Shown here piece by piece: positions 9,801 through 16,700 of a DNA stretch of 35,325 nt. Every line of letters begins with the position of its first letter. Within the stretch, counting starts at the first letter, position 1. This DNA is from Actinomycetes bacterium (GTDB lineage: Bacteria > Actinomycetota > Actinomycetes > Mycobacteriales > Mycobacteriaceae), in assembly GCA_022600605.1 (NCBI GenBank), contig JAHZKD010000294.1, positions 1-35,325 of the forward strand. The letters run 5' to 3'. The notes beneath the pieces were generated by a model that was not told the origin of the DNA, searched no databases, and saw only the letters and a list, made by a program, of their open reading frames with translations. The position numbers were made by a program, and so were the translations under genes.

Positions 9801-10145
9801 GCCAGTCTGCGCGCCAAACAGCGGGCGATCGAAGCCCAGCACTACGCCGCCGATCAGCAGGTCGACTCCTTCACCCTGACCGGATCCGACCTGGAGGCCG
9901 ACGAGTTGGCCGCCCGTGGTCAAATGTCGATGCTAGAAGACGACCAGATTATGGCCGAGGCGCGGCGGGTGATCGATGAGGAGGGCGACCTGGTGATCCC
10001 TGAGCTCGTCGATGACGGCGCGGGAGGGGTGGAGTTACGCGCTACCTCCGCCCGGGAGGCCCTCGAGGAGATCGAGGCCGAGGACTCGGCACTCGCCGGG
10101 GTGATCAAGTGCCTGGAGGGAGGCCCTAATGCCGACGTTCGCTGA
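6822..10145 (+). CDS. Large polyvalent ejection protein with ParB-like and RelA/SpoT-like domains
   Basis: 1107 residues from a GTG start at 6822 overlapping the previous stop. The order is: a helical N-terminus (1-140); an Ala/Gly-rich hydrophobic region (about 145-250); a ParB/Srx-type domain (about 340-460) with the signature IVDGHQRLGLARRL near 394-407; a helical linker; a RelA/SpoT-like nucleotidyltransferase domain (about 705-870) with IRDTLRF near 770, GWRIISFDL near 815 and GQLVEWYLPL near 828; and a helical tail with TPADLEAENLAASLR. Residues about 905-975 are Ser/Arg-rich and look like a non-coding frame; that stretch is covered by a convincing opposite-strand gene. Base composition falls in the RelA and antisense portion. 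The context says it is packaged and injected with DNA; the domain activities are inferred from motifs. Confidence 0.82.
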   Translation: MNREERNLLSFSTGDPLLSEEQLPTSFAENFTAARRLMLNEFRTDSEKRNESEALREQFQILRNLSDNPAFSPMRAGRLGDMPLDDSQRWDVYDRLTDHVEDLRKQNPDAGIKTAKELREEINERLRVEREASERTQARAGASGTAGMFAGTMAGVITDPVNAVSMTVGLPKALAQSSLTLSRILQTAGFGAAIAGGTEAAIQPFVYQYKKKIDSPYTVGDAALNVMAAAAGGGVFMGGAAVIPPAARAGGRGLADLYRKAVKRGKVKPTPDAEAAAKVLEEFAPVVEEAPLRETPAADQAHLRALDTATEQQAQSQPVDVTEVVTGHERPTPPAAELKAIDPTEIDIDAERFQFKAGVDTEGVSDRLRGVKRWEPELAGVSIVWEDRAGKFWIVDGHQRLGLARRLMGEGGEGADDIRLNAILLRERDGVSASEATARAAIKNIAEGTGSAVDAARVFRTFDAGIEARMPELPPNSQLVRDARDLAKLGDEPFRAVINEVIDERYAAIIGRLIDDEAEQSAAISMLAKMEPANKTQAEAMTRDIRAAGFEKSETGDLFGELPAESLVKERAQVLDHAMRQVRQDKRTFKTLLDREADILGHGKNRLDSEANARRLSADQQAMQSLFSDAYTAGPLSDALNEAARAVKGGMKPGKAAKEVLSKLREMAGTAKGEPDIEPTPIRGVVEEDTTPLEMITNPIDPAAPIETKLGQIAALTQENVELIDSLIARIDGAYGTDSKWNIKLDKSIVEKASRPSILAKKPWHGIEHIRDTLRFKTVVDDIRDVPAIFSMLLDEGIGLVKIDTGKLFQPKEWGWRIISFDLRMPNGQLVEWYLPLRELEKQKKAGGHAIFEKWRDKTPDEIAVQHAEFLADVEQSFEGYDKAFSSALKRAGLSRKEAAASWARSENSMLEAARNSRSSSGMITADSRAGAQVPSVRNKVTPSPSDSQTRSNPSSSISANIDASDTSIPKSDRPALDLQQQTPADLEAENLAASLRAKQRAIEAQHYAADQQVDSFTLTGSDLEADELAARGQMSMLEDDQIMAEARRVIDEEGDLVIPELVDDGAGGVELRATSAREALEEIEAEDSALAGVIKCLEGGPNADVR
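9461..9706 (-). CDS. Antisense small protein inside the ejection gene, candidate immunity/antitoxin
   Basis: 81 residues starting MFALIEDEGFERVWLSLGDG, with balanced amino-acid composition and regular codon use. The plus frame across the same bases reads as a Ser/Arg-rich shadow. A Shine-Dalgarno GGAGG lies 5 nt before the ATG (plus 9712-9716), and an extended -10 motif TGGTATACT lies just upstream (plus 9723-9731). The protein is acidic, with a beta-rich first half and a helical second half. It begins a few dozen bases beyond the RelA/SpoT-like domain encoded on the other strand. I do not recognise the family. Pairing with that domain suggests an immunity or antitoxin role; this is inference. 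If it is real, both strands are coding here. Confidence 0.62.
   Translation of the reverse strand: MFALIEDEGFERVWLSLGDGVTLFRTEGTWAPALESAVIMPDELREFRAASSMEFSDLAQEAAASLRDKPALLSALEKALS
9716..9731 (-). promoter_or_regulatory. Extended -10 promoter for the antisense gene
   Basis: On the minus strand the sequence reads TGGTATACT (TG-N-TATACT), an extended -10 element, five of six matches to TATAAT plus the TGn motif. No good -35 is visible 17 bp upstream, which is usual for extended -10 promoters. The start point would fall near 9716, leaving a leader of about 10 nt that carries the GGAGG site. Confidence 0.5.
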
Positions 10146-12558
10146 CTGTTTCGCCAATGTTTCCGGCTCCATCGGCCGGGATATGTTCGACGCGATCCGC
10201 ACCGCACCGGATCCGACTAGGGCGGTGCTTGAGCGCCGGGCCCAGCTGGCACTGGCCAAGCGGCAGAAGGGGTTACAGGCGGTCGCTCTGCATCGGGCCC
10301 GCCAGCAGATCGGCAAGCACTCCCGCGGCATCGACTCAGGCCTGGCGGCGCTACTGACCCGGGATATCTGGGGCGAGGGCACGGGGTTGAATATCGAATT
10401 CAAGGCCCGGGCCATCATGGCGCAGTCCTATGGCGAGTGGGAGCAGGGCCTGTCGAAGTTCCGCAGCAAGGCGGCCGGGCTGAAGCAGGACCACGAGGGG
10501 CTGCGTAATCTGGTGCGCGAGCTCGGCGGCGAGGACACCGGGGATCCGACCGTCCGGGCCCTGGCCGGCGGCCTCGAGGACATCTACGAGAAGCTGCGCA
10601 GCCGATTCAACCGGGCGGGCGGGGCTATCGGCAAGATCGACCGCTACATCGCACCGCAATATCACGATGCGCTGCGGGTTCGGCGTTTCGGCGAGGGCAC
10701 GCTTGAGCAAAAGCGCGAGGCCTGGAAGCAGTTTATCCGGCCGCTGCTGGACCGGGAGCGCATGCGAGACGCCCTGGGACGCCCTCTAAGCGACTCTGAG
10801 CTGAACCTATCCATGGATGCCGCCTATGACCGGATCGTCACGGGCGGGCTGTCGGATCTCCAGCCTGGGGCCTCCGGCGGCAAGAAGCTCGCGAACCAGC
10901 GCGCCGACCATCGGTTCTTTATCTTCCGGGACGGTGACGCCTGGCTGAAATACCACGACCAGTTCGGCCGGCAGGACCTGTATTCGACTCTGACCGACCA
11001 CGTCATGAGCATGTCGCACGACATCGCGCTGCTTGAGACCCTGGGACCTAACCCCGAGGCCGGGTTCCGTTACCTGCGCGATCTGGTGCGTAAAGCCTAC
11101 GCGCCCGGCGGTGCACTGGAGGTCGAGAAGGGCGCGCACACCACCCGTCTGCAATACCTGGACTCGCTGTGGAATGTGGTCTCGGGGAAAACCGGCCGGT
11201 CACCCAACCCGCAGCTGGCCGACCTGTCGAACTCGGTGCGCCACATTCTGGTGGGCGCCAAGCTCGGCGGGGCGTTTCTCTCGGCCCTGTCGGATACGAC
11301 GTTCCAGGCGCTGACCCGCAAGTTTAACGGCCTGCCGGTCTGGGGTATGGTGCGCCGGCAGTTGTCGCAGATGAATCCCGCGAACGAGGCCGACCGGGCG
11401 TTCGCCGTGCATATGGGACTCGGCGCCGATGCCTGGCTGAACCACTCCATGGTGGCGAATCGCTTCTCGGATGTCTGGGGCGCAAATATGGCCTCAAAGA
11501 TCTCCGACTTTACGATGCGCGCCTCGCTGCTGTCTTCGTGGACCGATGCCGGACAGAAGGCGTTCGGGCTCGACTTCACCCGATTCATGGCCCAGCACCG
11601 CCGGGCCACCTGGGCGCAGTTGCGCAACCGCCGGGACACCCGTGCTTTCCGGCAGGCGCTCACCCGCGGCGGCATCACTGAGCAGGACTGGAACCGATTC
11701 CGGGGGCTGGATCCTCTGAACTACCGCGGCGCTGAGTACCTGCGCCCGCAGGACATCGTCGAGCAGGCGCAGCGGCTGGGGATCTCGGAGCGGGCGGCGA
11801 ACGACCTGACCGCTAAGTTCCTCGGCGTGATTCATGAAGAGATGAACTTCGCCGTGCCTACGCCCGACGCTCGGGTGCGGGCGATCACGACCATGGGCGC
11901 GCAATCGGGCACCGTGCCTGGAGAACTCGCCCGGCACCTGTTCCTGTTCAAGTCGTTCCCGCTGACGGTGATCACCCAGAACTTCTATCGTGGCCTGTAC
12001 CAGGAGGGAGGCCTGAGCAAGGCGGCCTATGTGGGCATGGGCCTGATCGGCACGACGGTCATGGGGGCGGTCGCGCTGCAGGCTAAGGAGCTATCACGCG
12101 GCAAGGATCCGCGGCCGATGGACGATCCTAAGTTTCTGGCGGCGGCCCTGTACCAGGGCGGCGGTGCTGGAATTGTCGGCGACTTCCTATTCTCTCCTGA
12201 GTCTCGATTCGGGCAGGATCCATTAACTACGTTCCTCGGCCCGACCGTGGGCCTGGGTGGGGACTTCCTGAACCTGACGGTGGACAATGCGAAGGCGGCG
12301 CTCGGCGGAGAAGATGCACACTTCGCCTCCGACCTGGCGGGCTTTGCCGAACGCTACACCCCGGGATCTTCGATCTGGTATGCACGCCTCGCGCTCGAGC
12401 GGCTGGTATTCGATCAGCTCGACATGATGGCGGACAAGGGAAAAGCGCGGAAGGCCTGGCGGCGCATGATGCGCAAGCGCCAGAAGGAATACCGACAAGG
12501 GTTCTGGTGGCGCCCAGGCCAGGCCGAGCCCAGCCGGGCGCCGAAGGTAGCAGACTAA
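10129..12558 (+). CDS. Internal virion protein D (gp16-like ejection protein)
   Basis: 809 residues, mostly helical. It starts with an ATG that overlaps the end of the preceding ejection protein by 17 bp. The C-terminal third has a hydrophobic stretch near residues 635-655 (YVGMGLIGTTVMGAVALQA) followed by GGGAGIVGDFLF and a FLGPTVGLGGDFLNL segment. These features recur in large podovirus internal virion proteins that form the inner-membrane end of the ejection channel. No lytic transglycosylase or peptidase motif was seen at the N-terminus. It is the last large late gene on this strand before the convergent junction at about 12790. Confidence 0.72.
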   Translation: MPTFADCFANVSGSIGRDMFDAIRTAPDPTRAVLERRAQLALAKRQKGLQAVALHRARQQIGKHSRGIDSGLAALLTRDIWGEGTGLNIEFKARAIMAQSYGEWEQGLSKFRSKAAGLKQDHEGLRNLVRELGGEDTGDPTVRALAGGLEDIYEKLRSRFNRAGGAIGKIDRYIAPQYHDALRVRRFGEGTLEQKREAWKQFIRPLLDRERMRDALGRPLSDSELNLSMDAAYDRIVTGGLSDLQPGASGGKKLANQRADHRFFIFRDGDAWLKYHDQFGRQDLYSTLTDHVMSMSHDIALLETLGPNPEAGFRYLRDLVRKAYAPGGALEVEKGAHTTRLQYLDSLWNVVSGKTGRSPNPQLADLSNSVRHILVGAKLGGAFLSALSDTTFQALTRKFNGLPVWGMVRRQLSQMNPANEADRAFAVHMGLGADAWLNHSMVANRFSDVWGANMASKISDFTMRASLLSSWTDAGQKAFGLDFTRFMAQHRRATWAQLRNRRDTRAFRQALTRGGITEQDWNRFRGLDPLNYRGAEYLRPQDIVEQAQRLGISERAANDLTAKFLGVIHEEMNFAVPTPDARVRAITTMGAQSGTVPGELARHLFLFKSFPLTVITQNFYRGLYQEGGLSKAAYVGMGLIGTTVMGAVALQAKELSRGKDPRPMDDPKFLAAALYQGGGAGIVGDFLFSPESRFGQDPLTTFLGPTVGLGGDFLNLTVDNAKAALGGEDAHFASDLAGFAERYTPGSSIWYARLALERLVFDQLDMMADKGKARKAWRRMMRKRQKEYRQGFWWRPGQAEPSRAPKVAD

Positions 12559-12568
12559 GGGGTTAGCA

Positions 12569-12787
12569 ATGGCAACACCGAAACAGGTATGGGTCGCGGA
12601 CACACCGGACCAGAAGGAATTCGAGACCAGGGCCCAGGCCGAGGCCTACGAGGCGGCCACCCGGGAGCGGGACCGGATCGCCGAATTCCTAAAGACCGCG
12701 GGCGCCTTGTCGGCCTCGCGCTTCAGTGAGTTGAGCGCCCTGCTCCTCGCCTGGGAGCAGTGGCGCTTTGAGAACCCGGGCCAGTAG
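12569..12787 (+). CDS. Small acidic protein at the end of the late operon
   Basis: 72 residues, helical, no recognised domain. GGGGTTAGCA precedes the ATG at a usable distance. It ends only 4 bp before the stop of the convergent minus-strand operon (12792), and no intrinsic terminator is visible between them. Function is unknown; being last in the structural operon it could be a minor virion or assembly protein. Confidence 0.7.
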   Translation: MATPKQVWVADTPDQKEFETRAQAEAYEAATRERDRIAEFLKTAGALSASRFSELSALLLAWEQWRFENPGQ

Positions 12788-12791
12788 CTAG

Positions 12792-13139
12792 CTAGGGCTT
12801 GACCCGGATCATCCAGGCATCCTTGCCGAACGCTTTGCCGAACTCGGTCATCAGCGTGATCTTGTGGCCTGCCCACTTCTCGACCCGGGGCGAGCCGACC
12901 TGCTCGGAGATCCTCCGGGCGTTGGTCACGTTCAGCGCCAGCACCCGAGGGGTGCCGATGAAGTGGACGGTGATCAACTGCTTCTCCTTGTTGGTGCCGG
13001 GATCGGTCACTTTCTCCCGGGTCACCGACTCGATCTCAAGCTCCATCTCCTGATCCCTCTCGAAGTCTTCGCCCGCCAGATAGGTCTTTCCCATCGCTGT
13101 GCGCCAGGTGCCGCGTAACTCATTAGATTTCGATGACAT
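12792..13139 (-). CDS. OB-fold-like phage protein, candidate recombination partner
   Basis: 115 residues. ATG at 13139 is preferred over a GTG at 13142 because GGAGG precedes it by 6 nt. The pattern (YLAGEDF, then LEIESVTREKV, then LALNVTNARRISE and VEKWAGHKITLM) recurs in small phage proteins that read as OB-folds, found beside exonuclease or single-strand-annealing genes. It overlaps the RecE-like exonuclease gene by 17 bp and is the last gene of the minus-strand operon. A role in handling single-stranded DNA made by the exonuclease is plausible but inferred; no catalytic residues are visible. Confidence 0.75.
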   Translation of the reverse strand: MSSKSNELRGTWRTAMGKTYLAGEDFERDQEMELEIESVTREKVTDPGTNKEKQLITVHFIGTPRVLALNVTNARRISEQVGSPRVEKWAGHKITLMTEFGKAFGKDAWMIRVKP

Positions 13140-13932
13140 CACTGACCTCCAGCCGAGCGTAGTGCGGCAGCTCGGCGGTCTCTATCGTGGGCGGGTAGCC
13201 GGGCCACTCGTCGCGCTCACGGCACTGGCGGTAGATATCGACGCACTTCTGCATGTGGTGGCTACCGCGCTCCCATAGGGTCTCGCCGGCCTCGAAGACC
13301 CGTACCGCGTAGGGTGGGGTGTCCTCGACCACGACGAACCGAAACGGCAGGGCCTTTCCGGTCACCGCCCGCACCGCCTCGGTGTACCAGGCCACCTGAA
13401 GATCGTAGTGGTAGGTGGCAATCGACCGCTCAAATGCCTCGATATCGCCTGTGCTTTTCCAGTCCACTATGCACTCATCGGTCAGGCAGTCGACCCTGGC
13501 CTTACATAGCACGCCGTCGAAGTCGAAGAAGATCGAGCCCTCGTGCTGGCCCTGCCGGCGGTAGGCGTCGGCGATCGGGTGCGCAAGGATCGCCTCGGCC
13601 ATCGCCTCGGTCTGGTCGTCCACCTCCGGGGTGACGATGATCCGACCCACGGCCTGCTGCTCAAACTCCGCGAATACGGCCTTGCCTACCTTGGTACGGC
13701 GGTCGACTTTCGGCGTGACGGCCAGACAGTGGCGGTCGTCACTGAGCTTACAGTGCAGGGCCAGGCCGCGGTTTAGCGCCGGGGTTACCTTGCGCTGCGC
13801 CTGTTTCGCGGCCATGAAGTGCGCCGGGGTTTTCAGCAGGTTCACGGCCGACGATTTGTTCAGGCCCTCGCGGGACTGGTACTCCTCGAAGCTCAGGCCG
13901 AGCTCCATACCTTGTGCGGTGGTCTCACTCAT
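13123..13932 (-). CDS. RecE-like 5'-3' exonuclease (PD-(D/E)XK, exodeoxyribonuclease VIII type)
   Basis: 269 residues. The N-terminal LNKSSAVNLLKTPAHF (about 24-39) and GLALH (about 56-60), then KARVDCL (Asp148) and VDWKST (Asp157, Lys159), and HYDLQVAWY with Gln179, form the full motif set of the RecE C-terminal/DUF3799 nuclease family. His60, Glu131, Asp148, Asp157 and Lys159 would form the metal centre. Such enzymes resect double-stranded DNA for phage recombination and concatemer formation. The start overlaps the preceding stop (ATGA). A partner annealase (RecT, Erf or Beta) is not evident; the neighbouring OB-like protein may fill part of that role. Confidence 0.9.
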   Translation of the reverse strand: MSETTAQGMELGLSFEEYQSREGLNKSSAVNLLKTPAHFMAAKQAQRKVTPALNRGLALHCKLSDDRHCLAVTPKVDRRTKVGKAVFAEFEQQAVGRIIVTPEVDDQTEAMAEAILAHPIADAYRRQGQHEGSIFFDFDGVLCKARVDCLTDECIVDWKSTGDIEAFERSIATYHYDLQVAWYTEAVRAVTGKALPFRFVVVEDTPPYAVRVFEAGETLWERGSHHMQKCVDIYRQCRERDEWPGYPPTIETAELPHYARLEVSDVIEI

Positions 13933-14134
13933 TGCCTTCTCCCGACCCCTTGGTCACGGTGGTGGCGACGATCGCGCCGACCTGGCCGTCATTGACCATC
14001 CACTCGACCACGGCACCCTCGCGCTTCTCGGCGCTGCGGGGGAAAGCGGCCCGGATCAGGATCGCCTCGATCTCGTCCTGCGACAGTGTCGCCTTGAAGA
14101 TCGTGGTGCGTTCGGTTTCTTTTGCGAATTGCAT
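13925..14134 (-). CDS. Small hypothetical protein upstream of the exonuclease
   Basis: 69 residues, mixed helix and strand, no recognised domain. AGGAG lies 7 nt before the ATG. The stop overlaps the exonuclease start (ATGA), so it is translationally coupled with it and may be a cofactor or regulator. The text SQDEIEAILIRAAF near residues 18-31 reads as a helix. No Cys, membrane segment or catalytic motif is present. Confidence 0.72.
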   Translation of the reverse strand: MQFAKETERTTIFKATLSQDEIEAILIRAAFPRSAEKREGAVVEWMVNDGQVGAIVATTVTKGSGEGNE

Positions 14135-14157
14135 TGTTTTCTCCTAGTGGGTTGGGT

Positions 14158-14250
14158 CTATAGGTTTGTCGTGACGACTACGGCGGCCGTGAAGCCGACC
14201 ACGAACACAAGCACGTTGATCAGGTCGAGGATCCAGGAACGGTCACGCAT
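14158..14250 (-). CDS. 30-residue single-span membrane peptide
   Basis: The ATG at 14248-14250 overlaps the stop of the upstream zinc-ribbon gene. The product has a charged start (MRDRSW) followed by one hydrophobic span of about 20 residues (about 7-27). It lies in the early minus-strand operon. Small one-span proteins in this setting are often involved in superinfection exclusion or membrane modulation, but no family is recognised. Confidence is moderate because of its size; the overlap and clear membrane pattern support it. Confidence 0.5.
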   Translation of the reverse strand: MRDRSWILDLINVLVFVVGFTAAVVVTTNL

Positions 14251-14494
14251 TGTCTGACACCTCCTCGTAGATCTCGAAGCCGGCCTCGGTGGCCTTTTCG
14301 ATAAACTCGTCCAGGTCCAGAAACTTCGACGGGGCCGCCGGGGTGTCACCCCAGTTAGTCACCACGCTAGCGCGGCAGTCGGGGCACTCGAAGCGGTCGC
14401 CGTAGTAAGCGGCATGCTCGGACACCACGACCACCTCGTTCTTCGCGCAGCGCATCTCCACGCAGCACTCGGTACAGAAGGGAAGCGTTCTCAT
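14243..14494 (-). CDS. Small zinc-ribbon protein
   Basis: 83 residues. Cys7-x2-Cys10 and Cys37-x2-Cys40 make a four-cysteine zinc-ribbon arrangement; Cys11 and Cys16 are extra. The C-terminus is acidic and helical (FLDLDEFIEKATEAGFEIYE). The ATG overlaps the upstream stop (ATGA at 14491-14494). It is probably an early phage protein acting on nucleic acid or on a host protein; the target is unknown. Confidence 0.75.
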   Translation of the reverse strand: MRTLPFCTECCVEMRCAKNEVVVVSEHAAYYGDRFECPDCRASVVTNWGDTPAAPSKFLDLDEFIEKATEAGFEIYEEVSDNA

Positions 14495-14697
14495 CTCATT
14501 TCCTCCCGGGTTGCGTAAATGGCTTGGGTGGCGGACTCAATCCAAGCCGGCAGGATCAGGCCTGCATCAACGATGCCGCAGCGGTACGCCATCAGCGACA
14601 ACTGAATTAGCGAGATCCCGGTCGGGTCCTCGTCCTCGACGGCCTGCAGCATCTCAGACCACAGCGTATCCATGTACCAGTAGTTCGGGGTAGCCAT
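14491..14697 (-). CDS. Small hypothetical early protein
   Basis: 68 residues from ATG at 14697, chosen because TGAGGAGAACGCA precedes it; longer readings upstream lack a ribosome site. Acidic and helical with Trp and Tyr residues near the start (NYWYMDTLWSEM). No known domain. It sits between two other small genes of the minus-strand operon with a 10-bp gap to the upstream gene. Confidence 0.72.
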   Translation of the reverse strand: MATPNYWYMDTLWSEMLQAVEDEDPTGISLIQLSLMAYRCGIVDAGLILPAWIESATQAIYATREEMR

Positions 14698-14707
14698 TGC
14701 GTTCTCC

Positions 14708-14905
14708 TCAGTAGATCCAGACCTCAGTCTCTCGGCCGGTCTCGGCGGTGTACTGCTCGGCCCGACACATGGCCCGTTCAAGGTCGACCCTGTACTGCCG
14801 GGCGAACCGGCGGCCTCCTGCCCAGGGCCTGAACAACCGGGCCCGGGCGTTAATCGCGTCCTGCTGGTCGTAGAACGCGAGGGCTCGTTTTAGCTGGGCG
14901 TTCAT
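14708..14905 (-). CDS. Small basic early protein
   Basis: 65 residues from ATG at 14905, which overlaps the stop of the upstream gene (GGATGA). Arg-rich helical protein (FRPWAGGRRFARQYRVDLERA), so it could bind nucleic acid; this is only a charge-based guess. No recognised family. Confidence 0.68.
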   Translation of the reverse strand: MNAQLKRALAFYDQQDAINARARLFRPWAGGRRFARQYRVDLERAMCRAEQYTAETGRETEVWIY

Positions 14906-15204
14906 CCGTAGCTGCTCCAATAGGCGCGCTCGTCCGGCGCACACTTGCGCGCAAAGCTATAGCTTGAGATCCGCACCGAATCGTCATTCACGCGCCGACG
15001 AAAGGCGGGCCCCGTGTAGTTACCGGGTTCGGGGCTGGCGTAGCCGGTCATGTCGCCCGTGCTCTCTCGGGTCTGGGCGATCGGGCGGAGATCCGCCGAC
15101 AGCTTTCCAGCCAATCGGGTGACCTCGTAGAAGTCGACATTGGTCTGCTCGTATCCCCAGCTGCAGCGCAGCACGTCACCAACACTCAGGTTCCTGGTCG
15201 TCAT
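14902..15204 (-). CDS. Conserved phage hypothetical protein with SWGYEQTNVDFYEV motif
   Basis: 100 residues from ATG at 15204, chosen over an upstream ATG because a strong GAGGAGGTGTGAA precedes it. The segment GDVLRCSWGYEQTNVDFYEV (about 9-28) is a motif I recognise from small proteins of unknown function in many phages and plasmids. The rest is beta-rich and basic at the end. It belongs to the minus-strand early operon. No activity is known to me. Confidence 0.8.
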   Translation of the reverse strand: MTTRNLSVGDVLRCSWGYEQTNVDFYEVTRLAGKLSADLRPIAQTRESTGDMTGYASPEPGNYTGPAFRRRVNDDSVRISSYSFARKCAPDERAYWSSYG

Positions 15205-15205
15205 T

Positions 15206-15442
15206 TCACACCTCCTCGATTTCGTAGTTCTCAGCCCACTTGGCTGCACCGATCGCCACCAGGGCGGAATAGGCGCAGTAGCGGCCGCGGTTGTTCAGCA
15301 TCCGAACCCAGGCGCCGCGGGTCGGCGACCACTTGAACCCGTTCGACTTCAGGGCCTGGCGGGGCTCGGCGCTCGGCTTGTCGGCAAGCTCGAGATAGCG
15401 TTCGCGTTTAGCTTCAACGCGGTCTTCGTAGGGGTTGGTCAT
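15206..15442 (-). CDS. Small phage protein with KSNGFKWSPTRGAWVRML motif (DUF3560-like context)
   Basis: 78 residues from ATG at 15442; an in-frame GTG at 15472 would leave almost no leader after the promoter, whereas GAGG lies 5 nt before this ATG. The segment LKSNGFKWSPTRGAWVRMLN resembles a module in plasmid and phage proteins near DUF3560 or antirestriction regions, where it is preceded by a KRERYLELA-type helix as here. It is the first gene of the minus-strand operon and therefore probably the first made. The antirestriction link is from context only. Confidence 0.75.
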   Translation of the reverse strand: MTNPYEDRVEAKRERYLELADKPSAEPRQALKSNGFKWSPTRGAWVRMLNNRGRYCAYSALVAIGAAKWAENYEIEEV

Positions 15443-15478
15443 GGCGGCCTCGTTTGGGTTTCTCTCTCTCACGGCTTT

Positions 15479-15507
15479 ATCCTAGCCGCACGATCCCGAC
15501 TTGTCTA
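15479..15507 (-). promoter_or_regulatory. Early minus-strand sigma70-like promoter
   Basis: Reading the minus strand, TAGACA (plus 15502-15507) and TAGGAT (plus 15479-15484) are separated by exactly 17 bp, each matching the sigma70 consensus at five and four positions respectively. It would start the whole minus-strand operon (15442 down to 12792). Confidence 0.65.
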
Positions 15508-15517
15508 CCAACTTGGT
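15507..15517. promoter_or_regulatory. Palindromic operator in the divergent control region
   Basis: ACCAACTTGGT is a perfect 5-bp inverted repeat around a central C. It abuts the -35 of the leftward promoter and lies about 60 bp before the ribbon-helix-helix gene, so it is a good candidate binding site for that regulator and could control both directions. On the plus strand only a weak TATGCT -10-like element (15542-15547) follows. Confidence 0.5.
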
Positions 15518-15578
15518 GTAGGAATTTTCTGATAACTGCGCTATGCTCTACAGCACACAAGATGCAGTGGAGCGAGGC

Positions 15579-15758
15579 ATGGTTCGAACACAATACCCGT
15601 CAGACCGTAAGAAAATATTTGTTTACCTGACTGACGATCTTCTATCGCTGGTCAATAAACGAATGCGCTCCGGTCAGACCAGAAGCGAGTTCGTGCGCGA
15701 AGTGCTGAACGAGGGTTTCGCCGCGATCGAACGGCGCCGGAAGCGTCGGCATGGGTAG
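15579..15758 (+). CDS. Ribbon-helix-helix (Arc/CopG-type) transcriptional regulator
   Basis: 59 residues. ATG at 15579 is chosen because GGAGCGAGGC precedes it; an upstream ATG at 15543 lies inside the probable promoter. KKIFVYLTDDLLSLVNKRM supplies the strand and first helix, then TRSEFVREVLNEGF the second helix; the tail is very basic (RRRKRRHG). Such dimers bind short palindromes, and ACCAACTTGGT lies just upstream. It is the first gene of the rightward early operon and probably regulates the divergent promoters. Confidence 0.8.
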   Translation: MVRTQYPSDRKKIFVYLTDDLLSLVNKRMRSGQTRSEFVREVLNEGFAAIERRRKRRHG

Positions 15759-16050
15759 GGCCAAACGAATGGACGCCAATCACCCGGACTTGAGAAGTCT
15801 AGCTCGCGCTATGGGAGCAGCCTGGGCCGATACCCACATGGTCGGCAACGGGTTCCCGGACGCGGTGCTTGCAATCGGGCCGAGAAACTACCTCGTGGAG
15901 ATCAAGGATGGATCGAAGAAGCCGTCGGCGAGGGCCTTGACCACATGCGAACAAGGCTTCCACGACACATGGCCCGGAGAGATCGTAGTGATCGAGACCG
16001 AGGAGCAGCTCGTGGACTTTATCAATCGCAAGCGGGGCGGAGATGACTAA
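15751..16050 (+). CDS. VRR-NUC-like PD-(D/E)XK nuclease
   Basis: 99 residues. NGFPDAVLAIG (about 33-43, Asp37) followed by YLVEIKDGSKKPSA (Glu50, Lys52) is the phage VRR-NUC or Holliday-junction-resolvase-like arrangement. The product is a compact nuclease that probably acts on branched or damaged DNA. It overlaps the regulator gene by 8 bp and the next gene by 8 bp, so it is part of one tightly coupled operon with ssb. Confidence 0.82.
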   Translation: MGRAKRMDANHPDLRSLARAMGAAWADTHMVGNGFPDAVLAIGPRNYLVEIKDGSKKPSARALTTCEQGFHDTWPGEIVVIETEEQLVDFINRKRGGDD

Positions 16051-16264
16051 GGGCCTGGGCCAGTGGTGCGCCGACATCACCGCGGCCAACTCACGCGCCG
16101 ATGTCGCAGAGATCCTGGAGGCCGCGCCGCAGGAGCTGCGCTCGAACCTGATCAGCCATGCCCGCACCGTGGCCGCCATACGCAAACGGGCAGGCCAGAA
16201 GACCAGCAAGGGCCTTGAAACGCTCGCGGCCCTGAAGAAACAACTGAAGCCTAGGAGTAGATAG
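16043..16264 (+). CDS. Small helical hypothetical protein upstream of ssb
   Basis: 73 residues; basic, helical, with a Lys/Arg-rich C-terminus ([11 protein letters not shown]). No recognised domain. It overlaps the nuclease gene by 8 bp and ends 2 bp before the ssb start, so the three are cotranscribed. It may assist DNA metabolism; this is only context. Confidence 0.75.
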   Translation: MTKGLGQWCADITAANSRADVAEILEAAPQELRSNLISHARTVAAIRKRAGQKTSKGLETLAALKKQLKPRSR

Positions 16265-16266
16265 AT

Positions 16267-16689
16267 ATGTCTCGTGGAGTAAACCGAGTAATTCTGATTG
16301 GGAACCTGGGCCAAGACCCAGAGGTACGGAGTTTCCCAGACGGTGGACAGGTCGCAAATTTCACCCTGGCCACAAGTGAACAGTGGAAGGACAAGAACAC
16401 CGGCGAAAAGCAGGAGCGCACCGAGTGGAATCGCTGCGTAGCCCGCGGTCGTCTCGCTGAGATCATCGGCCAATATCTGCGCAAAGGATCGAAAGCCTAC
16501 ATCGAGGGATCGCTGAGGACTCGCAAGTATCAGAAGAACGGCGCCGACCACTACACGACCGAGATCATGGTGCGCGACATGCAGATGCTAGACGGCAAGA
16601 GCGAAGAGCGGGCCGCGATGCCCGCACCCGGCACAGCGAAGGACGCGCCGCCGGTTGCTGATGGATTTGAAGACGATTTGCCTTTCTGA
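16267..16689 (+). CDS. ssb: Single-stranded DNA-binding protein
   Basis: 140 residues. The N-terminal OB-fold begins [19 protein letters not shown] and continues [26 protein letters not shown] and GSLRTRKY, the classic bacterial SSB order. A short Pro/Ala linker leads to an acidic tip DDLPF, the form that docks host replication and repair proteins. This suggests the phage recruits host enzymes through its own SSB, consistent with the absence of phage polymerases. Full length for the family. Confidence 0.96.
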   Translation: MSRGVNRVILIGNLGQDPEVRSFPDGGQVANFTLATSEQWKDKNTGEKQERTEWNRCVARGRLAEIIGQYLRKGSKAYIEGSLRTRKYQKNGADHYTTEIMVRDMQMLDGKSEERAAMPAPGTAKDAPPVADGFEDDLPF

Positions 16690-16700
16690 GGAGGTGACCC

